Program-made: the position numbers and the translations under genes
Assembly (NCBI RefSeq): GCF_030504985.1
Contig: NZ_JASERU010000017.1
Coordinates: 1-64,000, forward strand
Length of the DNA stretch: 64,000 nucleotides
Direction: 5' to 3'
Origin: Fulvimonas sp. R45
GTDB lineage: Bacteria; Pseudomonadota; Gammaproteobacteria; Xanthomonadales; Rhodanobacteraceae
Notes under the pieces: model-generated
The model's input: the letters and a program-made list of their open reading frames with translations, nothing else
Told to the model about the DNA's origin: nothing
Database searches by the model: none
Part shown: positions 31,103-40,442 of the stretch, piece after piece
Layout: each line of letters opens with the position of its first letter
Position numbering within the stretch: the stretch's first letter is position 1

Positions 31103-31891
31103 TCAGCGTTCCCGTGCCGGCCCGGTCAGCCGGATCTCGTACAGCTTCGGCCAGCACTTGCCGGTGACGAACAGGCGGTCGTGCTTCGCGTCGTAGGCGA
31201 TGCCGTTGAGCACGTCGTTGACTGGGTCGCCCAGGGAGTCCGCCTTGGGCACCAGCCCGCCCAGCTCGATCCAGCCCACCACCTTGCCGCTGGCCGGGTC
31301 GATCCGCGCGATGTGCGTGGTGAGCCATACGTTGGCGAAGAGCTGGCCCTTCACCCATTCCAGCTCGTTGATGTTCTCCAGCGGCTTGCCGTCGGCGGTG
31401 ACGTGGATGCTGCCCACCTGCTGCAGGGTGTTCGGATCGAGCCGGCGGATCACCGGTGTGCCGTCGCTCATGTAGAGGTAGCTGCCGTCGGTGGTGAGCG
31501 CCCAGCCCTCGCCGGGATAGGCGAAGCGCGCCAGCGGCTTCAGCGTGGCGAGGTCGTAGACGAAACCTTCGTGGTTGCGCCAGGTCAGCTGGATCAGCTT
31601 GTCCTGCCAGGCGACGCTGCCCTCGCCGTAGTCGGGCCAGGGCGTGTCGGCCTGCTGCAGCACCTTGCCCGTGGCCAGGTCCACCTTGCGCACGGTGGAG
31701 GCGCCGACCTGGCCGGTGCTCTCGTACAGGTGGCCGTCGAGGTAGAACAGGCCCTCGGTGTAGGCGTTGGTGTCGTGCGGGTAGGCATGCACCACGGCGT
31801 AGCCGTAGACGGGGATGGCGTCGCGCGTGCCGGCGCAGGCGGCGGGGCCGGCGGCGGCGAGCGCGAGCAGCAGGGCGGCAGGGCGTTTCAT
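31103..31891 (-). CDS. Glutaminyl-peptide cyclotransferase (plant-type)
   Basis: A 262-residue secreted enzyme that cyclises N-terminal Gln to pyroglutamate (PF05096 five-bladed propeller type, as characterised in papaya and Xanthomonas). The signal peptide is MKRPAALLLALAAAGPAACAG. Diagnostic stretches are YPHDTNAYTEGLFYLDGHLYESTGQVGAS, LTWRNHEGFVYDLATL, GEGWALTTDGSYLYMSDGT and INELEWVKGQLFANVW. The C-terminal NVLNGIAYD-like motif, here NDVLNGIAYDAKHDRLFVTGKCW, is intact. The ATG at 31891 is the natural start. It is a single gene whose stop lies just past the repeat array. Confidence 0.92.
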   Translation of the reverse strand: MKRPAALLLALAAAGPAACAGTRDAIPVYGYAVVHAYPHDTNAYTEGLFYLDGHLYESTGQVGASTVRKVDLATGKVLQQADTPWPDYGEGSVAWQDKLIQLTWRNHEGFVYDLATLKPLARFAYPGEGWALTTDGSYLYMSDGTPVIRRLDPNTLQQVGSIHVTADGKPLENINELEWVKGQLFANVWLTTHIARIDPASGKVVGWIELGGLVPKADSLGDPVNDVLNGIAYDAKHDRLFVTGKCWPKLYEIRLTGPARER

Positions 31892-31990
31892 GGCTGCGAT
31901 GATCCCACGTCGCGTGGCCGCGCGGCAGTGCGCAGCACGCGACGGCGCGCGCGTGGAATAATCGGTCCCTCCCCGACAAGGTGCGCGCGC

Positions 31991-33829
31991 GTGGAAGGAC
32001 ATCGTTTCCTGGAGACGGCGGTGGTGCTGTTGCTGGCGGCGGTGGTCGCCGTGCCGCTGACCAAGCGCTTCCGGCTGGGCTCGGTGCTGGGCTACCTGCT
32101 GGCCGGGGTGGTGATCGGGCCGTCGGTGCTGCGCCTGGTCGGCAACGTGGACGGCATCAGCACGATCTCGGAATTCGGCATCGTGCTGATGCTGTTCGTG
32201 ATCGGGCTGGAGCTGTCGCCGCAGCGGCTGTGGGTGATGCGCCGCTCGGTGTTCGGCACCGGCCTGCTGCAGGTGCTGGCCACCAGCGTGGTGGTCGGCG
32301 CGATCGCCTGGGCGTTCTGCGGGCTGCCGCCGCGCGCGGCGGCGATCGTGGGCGGCAGCCTGGCGCTGTCGTCCACCGCGTTCGGGCTGCAGATCCTGGG
32401 CGAGCGCAAGGAGGCCGGCACCGCCTACGGCCGGCAGGCGTTCGCGATCCTGCTGTTCCAGGACCTGGCGGCGATCCCGCTGATCGCGGCGGTGCCGCTG
32501 CTGGCCGGTTCGTCCGGGCAGCACGGCTTCGACCTGCTCGGCGCGCTGCGCACGCTGGGCGTGATCGTGGTGGTGATGGTCGGCGGCCGCTACCTGCTGC
32601 GCCCGGTGTTCCGCTTCGTGGCCAAGGCCGACACGGTGGAAGTGTCCACCGCCACCGCGCTGCTGGTGGTGATGGGCGTGGCGCTGCTGATGGAGCTGGC
32701 CGGCGTGTCGGTGACGCTGGGTGCCTTCCTCGCCGGCGTGCTGCTGGCCGACTCCGAATACCGGCACGATCTGGAATCGCACATCGAACCGTTCAAGGGC
32801 CTGCTGCTGGGGCTGTTCTTCGTCAGCGTGGGCATGTCGATGCAGGTCGGCCTGCTGCTGCGCGAACCCCTGCTGGTGCTGGGCCTCACCGCCGCCGTGC
32901 TGCTGGTGAAGGGCGTGCTGCTGTGGCCGCTGGGCCGGCTGGTCGGCGGACTGGACCGCCGCGACGCGCTGCGCCTGGCGGTGCTGCTGGCCAGCGGCGG
33001 CGAGTTCGCCTTCGTGGTGCTGAAGCTGGCGCAGGAGCAGAAGCTGGTCGGCGCGCACCAGGGCGGCGAGCTGGTGCTGGCGATCACCCTGTCGATGGCG
33101 CTGACCCCGCTGCTGGTGGCGCTGCTGGCGAAACTGCTGGGCGAGGGCAAGGCGAAGAAGCCCGAGCGCGAGTACGACACCATCGAGGCCGGCGCGCCGC
33201 GCGTGATCATCGCCGGCTTCGGCCGCATGGGCCAGGTGGTGGGCCGCATCCTGCGCGCCGAGGGCATCCCGTTCGTGGCGCTGGACCATTCCATCGAACA
33301 GATGGACATGGTGCGCCGCTTCGGCAACTGGAACGACATCTTCTACGGCGACCCCGCGCGCCCCGAGCTGCTGCGCGCGGCGCAGGCGGACAAGGCCGAG
33401 GTGTTCGTGCTGGCCAGCGACGACCCCGAATCCAGCCTGCGCGTGGCGCGCGTGGTGCGCCGGCAGTACCCGCACCTGCGCATCGTGGCGCGCGCGCGCA
33501 ACCGCCAGCACGTGTGGCGGCTGATGGACATGGGCGTCGACGACCCGGTGCGCGAGACGCTGTATTCCAGCCTGAAGATGACCAAGCAGGCGCTGGTGGC
33601 GCTGGGCATGACGCCGGAGCGCGCGATGGACCGCGTCGAGCGCTTCCGTCGCCAGGATGCCGAGCTGCTGAAGACGCAGTACCTGGTCTACGACGACGAG
33701 ACCAAGCTGGTGCAGACCACCCGCGAGGCGCTGGCCGACCTTGAGCGGCTGTTCGAGGCCGACGCGCTGCCGCAGGCGGAGCAGGCGCGCGAGCGCGATC
33801 CCGACAAGCCGCTCACCGACACGCTGTGA
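31991..33829 (+). CDS. CPA2-family cation:proton antiporter with RCK domain (KefB/KefC-like)
   Basis: A 612-residue inner-membrane transporter. About 12 hydrophobic segments (residues 5-385) form a Na/H-exchanger fold, including GYLLAGVVIGPSVLRLV and the conserved FLAGVLLADSEYRHDLESHIEPFKGLLLGLFF. From about residue 400 a Rossmann-type TrkA-N domain follows (VIIAGFGRMGQVVGRIL ... LDHSIEQMDMVRRFGNWNDIFYGD). This fits glutathione-gated K+ efflux systems. The GTG at 31991 is the likely start (VEGHRFLETAVVLLL). No KefF/KefG ancillary subunit is encoded nearby, so ligand control is uncertain. Confidence 0.92.
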   Translation: MEGHRFLETAVVLLLAAVVAVPLTKRFRLGSVLGYLLAGVVIGPSVLRLVGNVDGISTISEFGIVLMLFVIGLELSPQRLWVMRRSVFGTGLLQVLATSVVVGAIAWAFCGLPPRAAAIVGGSLALSSTAFGLQILGERKEAGTAYGRQAFAILLFQDLAAIPLIAAVPLLAGSSGQHGFDLLGALRTLGVIVVVMVGGRYLLRPVFRFVAKADTVEVSTATALLVVMGVALLMELAGVSVTLGAFLAGVLLADSEYRHDLESHIEPFKGLLLGLFFVSVGMSMQVGLLLREPLLVLGLTAAVLLVKGVLLWPLGRLVGGLDRRDALRLAVLLASGGEFAFVVLKLAQEQKLVGAHQGGELVLAITLSMALTPLLVALLAKLLGEGKAKKPEREYDTIEAGAPRVIIAGFGRMGQVVGRILRAEGIPFVALDHSIEQMDMVRRFGNWNDIFYGDPARPELLRAAQADKAEVFVLASDDPESSLRVARVVRRQYPHLRIVARARNRQHVWRLMDMGVDDPVRETLYSSLKMTKQALVALGMTPERAMDRVERFRRQDAELLKTQYLVYDDETKLVQTTREALADLERLFEADALPQAEQARERDPDKPLTDTL

Positions 33830-33904
33830 TCCGCCGCCGGCCGCGTCGCGCGGCCGGGCCTGTCCACGGCCTCCGGGAGCCCCGCGGCACGGGACCCGTC
33901 GAGG

Positions 33905-36900
33905 TCACTCCGTCGGCTGGGCGGGCTGGCGCAGCGTCTGCCGCACGCTTGGGATGGCGCCGGCGCTGCGCGCGGCCAGCTCGTGGGCGACGTCGACGTA
34001 GCCGAGCTGGCGCGCCACGTCGGCCGCGGTACGGCCGAAGGCGTCGGCCGCGGCGCGGTCGGCGCCGCGCGCCAGCAGCACGCGCGCCGGCGGCAGCAGC
34101 GCGTGCATGGCGCAGGCGTGCAGCGCGGTGACGCCGCGCTGGTCGGCGTGCTCCAGCTTGGCGCCGGCGTCCAGTAGCACCGGCAGCAGCGCGCCGAGGT
34201 GGGTGGCGTCGCAGTCGCTGCCGGGGCGCAGCTGGGCGCCGAGCAGCAGCAGCAGCGGGGTCTTGCCTTCGCGGTCGCCGAGGTTCGCGTCGGCGCCGCG
34301 CCTGAGCAGCACGTCGAACAGCCGGCGCGCGCGCAGGCTGTCGTTGTGCTCGAAGCCGAACTGCGCGGCGGCGTGCAGCGCGCCGTGGCCGCGCGCGTCG
34401 ACGGCGTGGATGTCGGCGCCGCCATCGAGCAGGCGCTCGGCGATCTCCGGGTAGCCCAGCGCGGCGGCCAGCATCAGCGCGGTGGCTTCGCCGGGCAGCC
34501 GCTGGTCCACCGGCGCGCCGCGCTCCAGCAGCAGCGCGACCAGTGCCTCGCGGCGCGCGCCCACGGCGGCGCCCAGCGGGGTCATGCCGTTGTGCGCGGC
34601 GAGGGTGGCGTCGGCGCCGGCGTCGAGCAGGCGCGCGGCGGTCTCGCGATGGCCGGCACCGCAGGCGTGCAGCAGCGCGCTGGCGCCGTGCGCGTCGCGG
34701 GTGTCCACCGCGAAGCCGAGTTCGAGCAGGCGTTCCACCGCGGCGTCGGCGCCGGCCTTGGCGGCGGCCGGCAGGTCGTCGGCGCGCAGTGGTCGGCGCG
34801 GCCGCGGCCAGGCGCCCCAGTCCAGCCAGCGCTCGACGTCGTCGTGTTCCAGCGCCAGGCCCAGCGGGGTCTCGCCGTTGGCGTCGGCGGCCTCGGCGTC
34901 GGCGCCGTGGGCGACCAGCTCGCGCACCAGCGGCAGCGCGCCGGCGCCGTGCGCCAGCGCGGCGAACAGCGGGGTGCGGCCCTCGTGGTCGCGTGCGTTG
35001 GGATCGCAGCCGCGCGCCAGCAGGGCATGCAGCAGGGCGTGCTGGCCGGCGGCGGTGGCGAGGTGCAGCGGGGTACGGCCCTGCGCGTCCGGGCCGAACG
35101 GGTCGGCGCCGCGCTCGAGCATGGCCAGCGGCAGCGCGGCGCCCTGCACGGAACCCTGCAGGCGGCCCAGCGCCTGCGCCAGCAGGCCGGCGCCGGCCGG
35201 CGTGGCGCCGGCGCCGAGCAGGTCGTCCACCGCCTCGGTGGCGGCCGGCAGCTGCAGCAGCAGCGCGTCGAACAGGCGTCGGTGCGGAGGCGGCAGGCGC
35301 GGCCCGGCATCGGCCTCGTCGCCGCCGTCGGGCTCCTCCGCGCCGGCGGCGACAGGGGCGAGCCGGGCTTCGGCCGCGAGGCCGTGGTCGAGCAGCCAGC
35401 GGCGCGCGGTGCCGAGACCGGGGGCGGCGAGTTCGAGGTAGAGCTGGGCCAGTTCCGCCTGCGGCCATTCGCGCACGCGGGTGGCGAAGCCGGAGACCAC
35501 GGCCCAGTGCCCGAAGCGCAGCGCGTCGAGCAGGTGGGCCGGCGTGTCGGCGCCTTCGGCCGGCGCCGCGGTGGCTTCCAGGCTGGCCGGTAGCGGGGTG
35601 TCGGGATCGAGCAGGGCAACCAGGTCCCAGCGGCCGGCGGCGGCGGCGTGGTCGAGCGCGCTGCGGCCGTCGCTGCCGGGCGTCTTCGGTTCGGCGCCCA
35701 GGGCGAGCAGGGCGCGCACGGTGTCGGCATGGGCGCGCGGCGACTGGCAGGCCAGGGTGAGCGCGTCGCGGCCGTGGCCGTCGCGCACGCGCGCGTCGGG
35801 CTGCGCTTCGGCCAGCAGCTGCACGATGCCGACGGCGCCGGCGCGCGCGGCTTCCATCAGCGCGGTGCTGCCGTGGCGATCGGCCAGCGCCACGTCGGCG
35901 TTGGCGGCGCGCAGGGCGCGGACGATGCGCTCGTGGCCCTCGGCGGCGGCCACCATCAGCGCGCTGCGGTGCTGCGCGTCCACCGCGTTCACCGCGGCGC
36001 GGTGCTTGAGCAGCAGCTTCACGCCTTCGGGGTCGTCATCGGGGATGCCGGCGGCGGCGACCAGGGCGGGTTCGCCGTCGGCGGGCGCGGGCTTGGCGCC
36101 GCGTTCCAGCAGGAACTTCGCCAGCGGCCAGTTGGCGGCGCGGCAGGCCGCCGCGAGCGGGCTGAGGCCGGCCTTGTTCAGCGCGTTCACCGGCGCGGCG
36201 GCGTCCAGCAGCATGGCGGCGACGATGGGTTCCTCGCTGAGCACGGCGCCGTGCAGCGGGGTGTTGCCCTCGGCGTCGGCGGCCAGTGCGCTGGCGCCGT
36301 TGGCGAGCAGGGTCATCACCGCGTCGGCGCGGCCGGCGCGGCTGTCGCGGGTGGCGGCCAGCAGCGGGGTGAGCCCGCCGACGGCGCGGTCGACGGCGGC
36401 GCCCTTGGCGATCAGGGCGCGCAGCAGGCGGGTGTCGGGCAGCAGCGCGGCGAGCATCAGCGCCGGGCGCTGGTCGCGGTCGCCCGGCGGCGGGGCGGTG
36501 TCCGGGTCGGCGCCGGCGTCGAGCAGTGCCAGCGCGCGCTCGATGTCGCCGTCGCGGGTGGCGGCGAGCAGCGCGGCCGCCTGCTCGGGCGTGCCGGCGG
36601 TGCGTTCCTGCTCGCTCAGCGCCACCGGGGGCGGCGGCGCCGTGCGCGCGGGTCCGGCGCCGTCGGCGTCGGCGGCCGGCGCGTGGCGGCGGACCTGCCG
36701 GTTCTCGCACAGCAGCGCGCGCAGCGTGCGGTTGGCCACCACCAGGCAGCCCAGCGGCATCAGCACCAGCGCGTAGATGGCCAGCGTGGCGGTGCGCATC
36801 TCCGCCGGCAGCACGCCGTACAAGCCACTCAGCGCGATGGCGCAGAACGCCAGCACCAGCAGCGCCAGCGCGGCGGGCAGGAAGTGGGTGAAGAAGCGCT

Positions 36901-37399
36901 CCTCGCGCGACAGGTGCCGGCCGAACGCGATGCTGCGCGCGGTGGCGGTGAAGATCCACGAGCCCTCGTGCTGCGCCTGCGCGGGGTAGGCGTCGTCCCA
37001 CACGAACACCAGTCCGAACGCGGGCCACAGCCGCCACAGCACGGCCAGCGCCACCACCAGCGCCACCGCCAGCAGCAGCGTGGCGCCGAGCCCGTGCTGC
37101 TGGTTGAGCCACAGCATCGGCCCGGCCACCAGCAGGAACACCAGCGCCACGTAGCCGGTGAACATCACCAGGTGGGCGGCGCCGCGACGCAGCACGGTGC
37201 GGCCGTAGTGCGGCTCGGGGTCGAAGCCGATGGCGTGGCAGACCGCGGCCATGGTCAGCGTGTTGGCCAGCAGCAGCGGGATCAGCGCCAGCGGGTGGGC
37301 GCCGATGCCGGCGACCGCCGCGGCGATCAGTCCGGGCACGAACCAGGCAAGGGACGACAGGAAGGGCGACGGGCGCCGGCGCGATTTGGAAGAAGGCAT
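33905..37399 (-). CDS. Large membrane-anchored ankyrin-repeat protein
   Basis: A 1,164-residue protein. The first about 235 residues hold six hydrophobic segments (e.g. WFVPGLIAAAVAGIGAH, LVMFTGYVALVFLLVAG, ATLLLAVALVVALAVLW). After a Pro/Ala-rich linker the rest (about 270-1145) is a long solenoid of roughly twenty or more ankyrin repeats. Typical ones read GNTPLHGAVLSEEPIVAAML, GRTPLHLATAAGQHALLHAL and GMTPLGAAVGARREALVALL. A degenerate region near 640-760 separates two repeat blocks. The ATG at 37399 is chosen because hydrophobic anchoring starts there. The partner is unknown; the cytoplasmic scaffold role is inferred. It is convergent with the antiporter gene. Confidence 0.85.
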   Translation of the reverse strand: MPSSKSRRRPSPFLSSLAWFVPGLIAAAVAGIGAHPLALIPLLLANTLTMAAVCHAIGFDPEPHYGRTVLRRGAAHLVMFTGYVALVFLLVAGPMLWLNQQHGLGATLLLAVALVVALAVLWRLWPAFGLVFVWDDAYPAQAQHEGSWIFTATARSIAFGRHLSREERFFTHFLPAALALLVLAFCAIALSGLYGVLPAEMRTATLAIYALVLMPLGCLVVANRTLRALLCENRQVRRHAPAADADGAGPARTAPPPPVALSEQERTAGTPEQAAALLAATRDGDIERALALLDAGADPDTAPPPGDRDQRPALMLAALLPDTRLLRALIAKGAAVDRAVGGLTPLLAATRDSRAGRADAVMTLLANGASALAADAEGNTPLHGAVLSEEPIVAAMLLDAAAPVNALNKAGLSPLAAACRAANWPLAKFLLERGAKPAPADGEPALVAAAGIPDDDPEGVKLLLKHRAAVNAVDAQHRSALMVAAAEGHERIVRALRAANADVALADRHGSTALMEAARAGAVGIVQLLAEAQPDARVRDGHGRDALTLACQSPRAHADTVRALLALGAEPKTPGSDGRSALDHAAAAGRWDLVALLDPDTPLPASLEATAAPAEGADTPAHLLDALRFGHWAVVSGFATRVREWPQAELAQLYLELAAPGLGTARRWLLDHGLAAEARLAPVAAGAEEPDGGDEADAGPRLPPPHRRLFDALLLQLPAATEAVDDLLGAGATPAGAGLLAQALGRLQGSVQGAALPLAMLERGADPFGPDAQGRTPLHLATAAGQHALLHALLARGCDPNARDHEGRTPLFAALAHGAGALPLVRELVAHGADAEAADANGETPLGLALEHDDVERWLDWGAWPRPRRPLRADDLPAAAKAGADAAVERLLELGFAVDTRDAHGASALLHACGAGHRETAARLLDAGADATLAAHNGMTPLGAAVGARREALVALLLERGAPVDQRLPGEATALMLAAALGYPEIAERLLDGGADIHAVDARGHGALHAAAQFGFEHNDSLRARRLFDVLLRRGADANLGDREGKTPLLLLLGAQLRPGSDCDATHLGALLPVLLDAGAKLEHADQRGVTALHACAMHALLPPARVLLARGADRAAADAFGRTAADVARQLGYVDVAHELAARSAGAIPSVRQTLRQPAQPTE

Positions 37400-37470
37400 G
37401 ACGACGAGTATAGAAAGCGTGACAAGAGCAGGCGGTAATCCTTTGTTAACGAGCGTGCGGTGGCGATGCG

Positions 37471-37773
37471 CTACTCGTCCTCGTCCTCGCGGCGGTCCGC
37501 CAGCGAACTGCCATAGGGCAGGTGGTTGCCGGCGGCCAGGGTGGAGTTCGGCGGCAGCTGCAGGTGCCAGCCTTGCGTGCGCAGGTGTTCGAGCACCTGC
37601 TGCGCGTCTTCCTGCGGCAGGCGGCGATCGCCGCTCAGCTCCACTTCCAGCACGAAGCGCAACTCGCCAAGCATCAATGCGAGGCTGGGCGGCAGCAGGT
37701 CGAAGCGGTCGCGCTCGGCCAGCCACAGGTAGGTATCGGCCTTGCGCTGGCTGGCGTAGACGTGGCTGTGCAT
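37471..37773 (-). CDS. YcgL domain protein
   Basis: A 100-residue cytosolic protein. MHSHVYASQRKADTYLWLAERDRFDLLPPSL matches the YcgL (DUF709/PF05166) N-terminus, followed by LMLGELRFVLEVELSGDRRLPQEDAQQVLEHLRTQGWHLQLPP. The function is unknown. The ATG at 37773 aligns with the family start; a second in-frame ATG at 37785 (MDVAMHS) is possible. An acidic tail (DRREDEDE) ends the protein. It lies 71 bases upstream of the ankyrin gene in the same direction. Confidence 0.87.
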   Translation of the reverse strand: MHSHVYASQRKADTYLWLAERDRFDLLPPSLALMLGELRFVLEVELSGDRRLPQEDAQQVLEHLRTQGWHLQLPPNSTLAAGNHLPYGSSLADRREDEDE

Positions 37774-37977
37774 GGCGACGTCCATGGATCGGTGGGAAGA
37801 GCCGAAGGTTAGCAGCCCGCGCCGGGACTGTTTGCTGCGACCGCACTTGCGCCGCCCCGGCGGAGCCGGCAGAGTGCCGGCCAAGGGTGTCAAACGCGCG
37901 TATGAATCCCGCGTGAAAGCCTCATACAGAACGCCCTGTTCCCCGATTCCAGCCGCCACGATACGCAGGAGCAAGCC

Positions 37978-39414
37978 ATGCACAAGTCTTTCCGTCACCT
38001 CACCGGCGCGGCACGTCCGCTGGCGCTGGCCACGCTGGGCCTGGCCGTCGCGGCGGGCCTCGCCCTGCCGACGGGCGCGCAGGCCAGCGCGTTCCAGCTG
38101 AAGGAAGACAGCGCCAAGAGCATGGGCCGCGCCTACGCCGGTTCGGCCGCCGCCGGCGGCGACGTGTCGGTGGTGGCGAACAACCCCGCGGCCATGACCG
38201 AATTGAACGGCACCTACTTCCAGGCCGACGTCACCGCAATCAATTTCAGCGCCACGTTCAACGGCTCGGCGCACGACGCGCTGGGCCGCCCGATCAGCGG
38301 CGGCAATGGCGGCGACGCCGGCACCACGCTGCCGGTGCCCGCGTTCTTCATCGCCACCCAGGTCGGCGACCGCTGGCACATCGGCGGCGGCCTGACCGTG
38401 CCGTTCGGCTTCCAGACCGAATACGACCGCAACTGGGTCGGCCGCTACAACGCGTTGAAGACCAAGCTGGAATCGCTGGACGCCACGCTGTCCGCCTCCT
38501 ACGACGTCACCGACAACTTCACCCTGGGCGCCAGCGCGATCGCCCAGCGCACCAGCGCCGAGCTGACCAGCGCGATCAACTTCAACATGGTCGGCATGGG
38601 CCTGGTGCAGCAGGGCGTGGCGGCCGGCAAGATCCCGGCGCAGATGGCGCCCGCGCTGCTGCAGCAGATCGGCGCGCTGGTGCCGCCGGGCAGCGACGGC
38701 TACGCGCGCATCAAGGGCGACGACTGGGGCTTTGGCTGGCAGGTCGGCGCGCTGTGGAAGCTGAGCCCATCCGACCGCCTGGCGCTGGACTACCACTCGC
38801 GCATCAAGCACAAGATCGGCGGCACCGCCAACTTCACCGTGCCCGACAACGTGGCCTACCTGCTCGGCACGCCGACCGTGGCCGGCCTGCTCGGCGGCGC
38901 GGTGCCGTTCACCCACACCACCGGCAACGCCAACCTGACCACGCCGGCCAGCGCCACCGCCAGCTACTGGCACCAGGCGGAGAAGTTCGGCATCGGCATG
39001 GACCTGTCCTGGACCCAGTGGAGCGTGCTCAAGCAGCTGGTGGTGAACTACGCCAACCCGGCGCAGCCGGCCACGGTGGAGCCGTTCAACTGGCGCGACA
39101 CCTGGTTCGCGTCGATCGGCGGCGACTACTACGTCAACGACAGGCTGACCCTGCGCGGCGGCCTGGCGGTGGACACCACGCCTACCCGCGCCGCCAACCG
39201 CGACCCGCGCGTACCCGACTCCACCCGCAAGTTCGTCACCGTGGGCATCGGCTACAAGGCCAACGACCACTTCGAGATCAACGCCTCGTACGCGCACATC
39301 TTCGTCAACCAGGCGCACGTCAACGGTTCGACCAGCTCCACCGGCGACGTGCTGGCGGGCAACTTCGACGACTACGGCAACCTGCTCAGCGTGTCGGCGC
39401 AGTACAAGTTCTGA
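37978..39414 (+). CDS. Outer-membrane transport protein, FadL/OmpP1/TodX family
   Basis: A 478-residue outer-membrane channel for long-chain fatty acids or other hydrophobic compounds. The signal peptide is a long one ending LPTGAQASA. The mature N-terminus AFQLKEDSAKSMGRAYAGSAA with VVANNPAAMTEL is the FadL hatch domain with its NPA motif. A 14-strand barrel follows and ends with SVSAQYKF (terminal Phe). CAGGAG precedes the ATG. It stands alone with a strong intrinsic terminator 27 bases after the stop. Substrate choice (fatty acid or aromatic hydrocarbon) cannot be read from sequence. Confidence 0.93.
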   Translation: MHKSFRHLTGAARPLALATLGLAVAAGLALPTGAQASAFQLKEDSAKSMGRAYAGSAAAGGDVSVVANNPAAMTELNGTYFQADVTAINFSATFNGSAHDALGRPISGGNGGDAGTTLPVPAFFIATQVGDRWHIGGGLTVPFGFQTEYDRNWVGRYNALKTKLESLDATLSASYDVTDNFTLGASAIAQRTSAELTSAINFNMVGMGLVQQGVAAGKIPAQMAPALLQQIGALVPPGSDGYARIKGDDWGFGWQVGALWKLSPSDRLALDYHSRIKHKIGGTANFTVPDNVAYLLGTPTVAGLLGGAVPFTHTTGNANLTTPASATASYWHQAEKFGIGMDLSWTQWSVLKQLVVNYANPAQPATVEPFNWRDTWFASIGGDYYVNDRLTLRGGLAVDTTPTRAANRDPRVPDSTRKFVTVGIGYKANDHFEINASYAHIFVNQAHVNGSTSSTGDVLAGNFDDYGNLLSVSAQYKF

Positions 39415-39440
39415 TCGCGCAGGCGAGAGGAACGCACCGG

Positions 39441-39470
39441 AAGCCTCCCCGTCCGCGGGGAGGCTTTTTT
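39441..39470 (+). terminator. Intrinsic terminator of the FadL-type gene
   Basis: A perfect 11-bp stem, AAGCCTCCCCG/CGGGGAGGCTT, with TCCG loop runs directly into a T run (39465-39470). It is the clearest Rho-independent terminator in the window. Confidence 0.92.
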
Positions 39471-39555
39471 GTGCCGGCGATCCGCGCCATGCCGTGAGGC
39501 CGCATGCCGGGCGGGGGCCTGGTGGCTTCGACGCGCGTTGCCCGGGCGCCCGGCA

Positions 39556-40197
39556 TCAATGCCAGTGCGTGCCGGAGGCGCGCCCGGCCGGGGGCCTGGC
39601 CGTCAACCGGTCCAGCGCGTCGCTGCAGGCCGCCTTGATCAGCGCGCAGGCCCCGGCGGCCGACCGCCCTCCGGACAACAGGCGGAACATCGGGTAGCTC
39701 GTGAGCGCGAAGATGAGGTCGGCGGCGTCCCGCCGCTGGCCCGCCGTCGCGGGCAGCTGCATTCTCTCGAGCAGGGCCGCAACCGCCCGCCGCCGTCGCT
39801 CGTTGCGTTCCGACAAAGCCCGGGCCAGGTCGGGGTCGGTCGCCATCGCATCGTGCAGGCGGCCGACCGCGGCATCGCCGGACCAGAAATCGCAGAACAC
39901 TTCGGCCAGGCGCATGAGGCCTTCCCGCGGGTCGGGGTCGGTGACGACATCGGCGATGCGTCCCAGGCGGCCGTTCCTTGCCAGGACGTCGAACACGGCC
40001 TCCAGCAACCCGCCGCGCGAACCGAACTGCTTGTAGACCGTGAGCCGGGTGACCCCCGCCGCCGCCGCAACGCTTTCCAGCGAAAACACCGTCATGGGAT
40101 TCGCGCGCATGAACGCGGCGGCCGCCTCGATGACCGCCTGGCGCCGGGCCTCGGCGGCTGCCGCCCGGGCGCGGCTCACGTAGGGGCGTGGGGTCAA
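39556..40197 (-). CDS. TetR family transcriptional regulator
   Basis: A 213-residue regulator. The HTH is FSLESVAAAAGVTRLTVYKQFGSRGGLLEAVFDVL (about residues 36-70), preceded by a helix beginning ARRQAVIEAAAAFMRANP. The C-terminal ligand domain resembles the AcrR-like group. I place the start at the TTG at 40197 because GAGGAG lies 8-13 bases upstream of it; the longer frame from 40242 has no ribosome site. It is divergent from the hydrolase gene, with a 35-bp dyad in the shared promoter, suggesting it represses both. The ligand is unknown. Confidence 0.87.
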   Translation of the reverse strand: MTPRPYVSRARAAAAEARRQAVIEAAAAFMRANPMTVFSLESVAAAAGVTRLTVYKQFGSRGGLLEAVFDVLARNGRLGRIADVVTDPDPREGLMRLAEVFCDFWSGDAAVGRLHDAMATDPDLARALSERNERRRRAVAALLERMQLPATAGQRRDAADLIFALTSYPMFRLLSGGRSAAGACALIKAACSDALDRLTARPPAGRASGTHWH

Positions 40198-40301
40198 GGC
40201 TGGAACTCCTCGGCTTCGACGGCCCGTGCAGGGTAGCGACAAGCGGGCCGCCGGCCCAGTCGCCGACCATCTTGACTTCCGGCGTCACGCTATTTGAGTA
40301 T

Positions 40302-40336
40302 ACGGCTTGTAATTCTAAAAACGAATTCGAAGCCGT
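40302..40336. promoter_or_regulatory. 35-bp dyad, candidate TetR operator
   Basis: Arms ACGGCTTGTAATTC (40302-40315) and GAATTCGAAGCCGT (40323-40336) are reverse complements at 12 of 14 positions around a 7-base centre. They lie in a conspicuously AT-rich patch between the divergent TetR and hydrolase genes. A TTGACT hexamer at 40272-40277 could be a -35 element just upstream. Confidence 0.65.
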
Positions 40337-40442
40337 TGTGCGCTCCCCGCCAAGGATCGCGCCACGCCGCTACGTCCCGCCTGCAGCGTTTGGGATGGAA
40401 TTTCTAAGCGCCCCGCTGCTGACACCCGACCAGAGGCAAACC

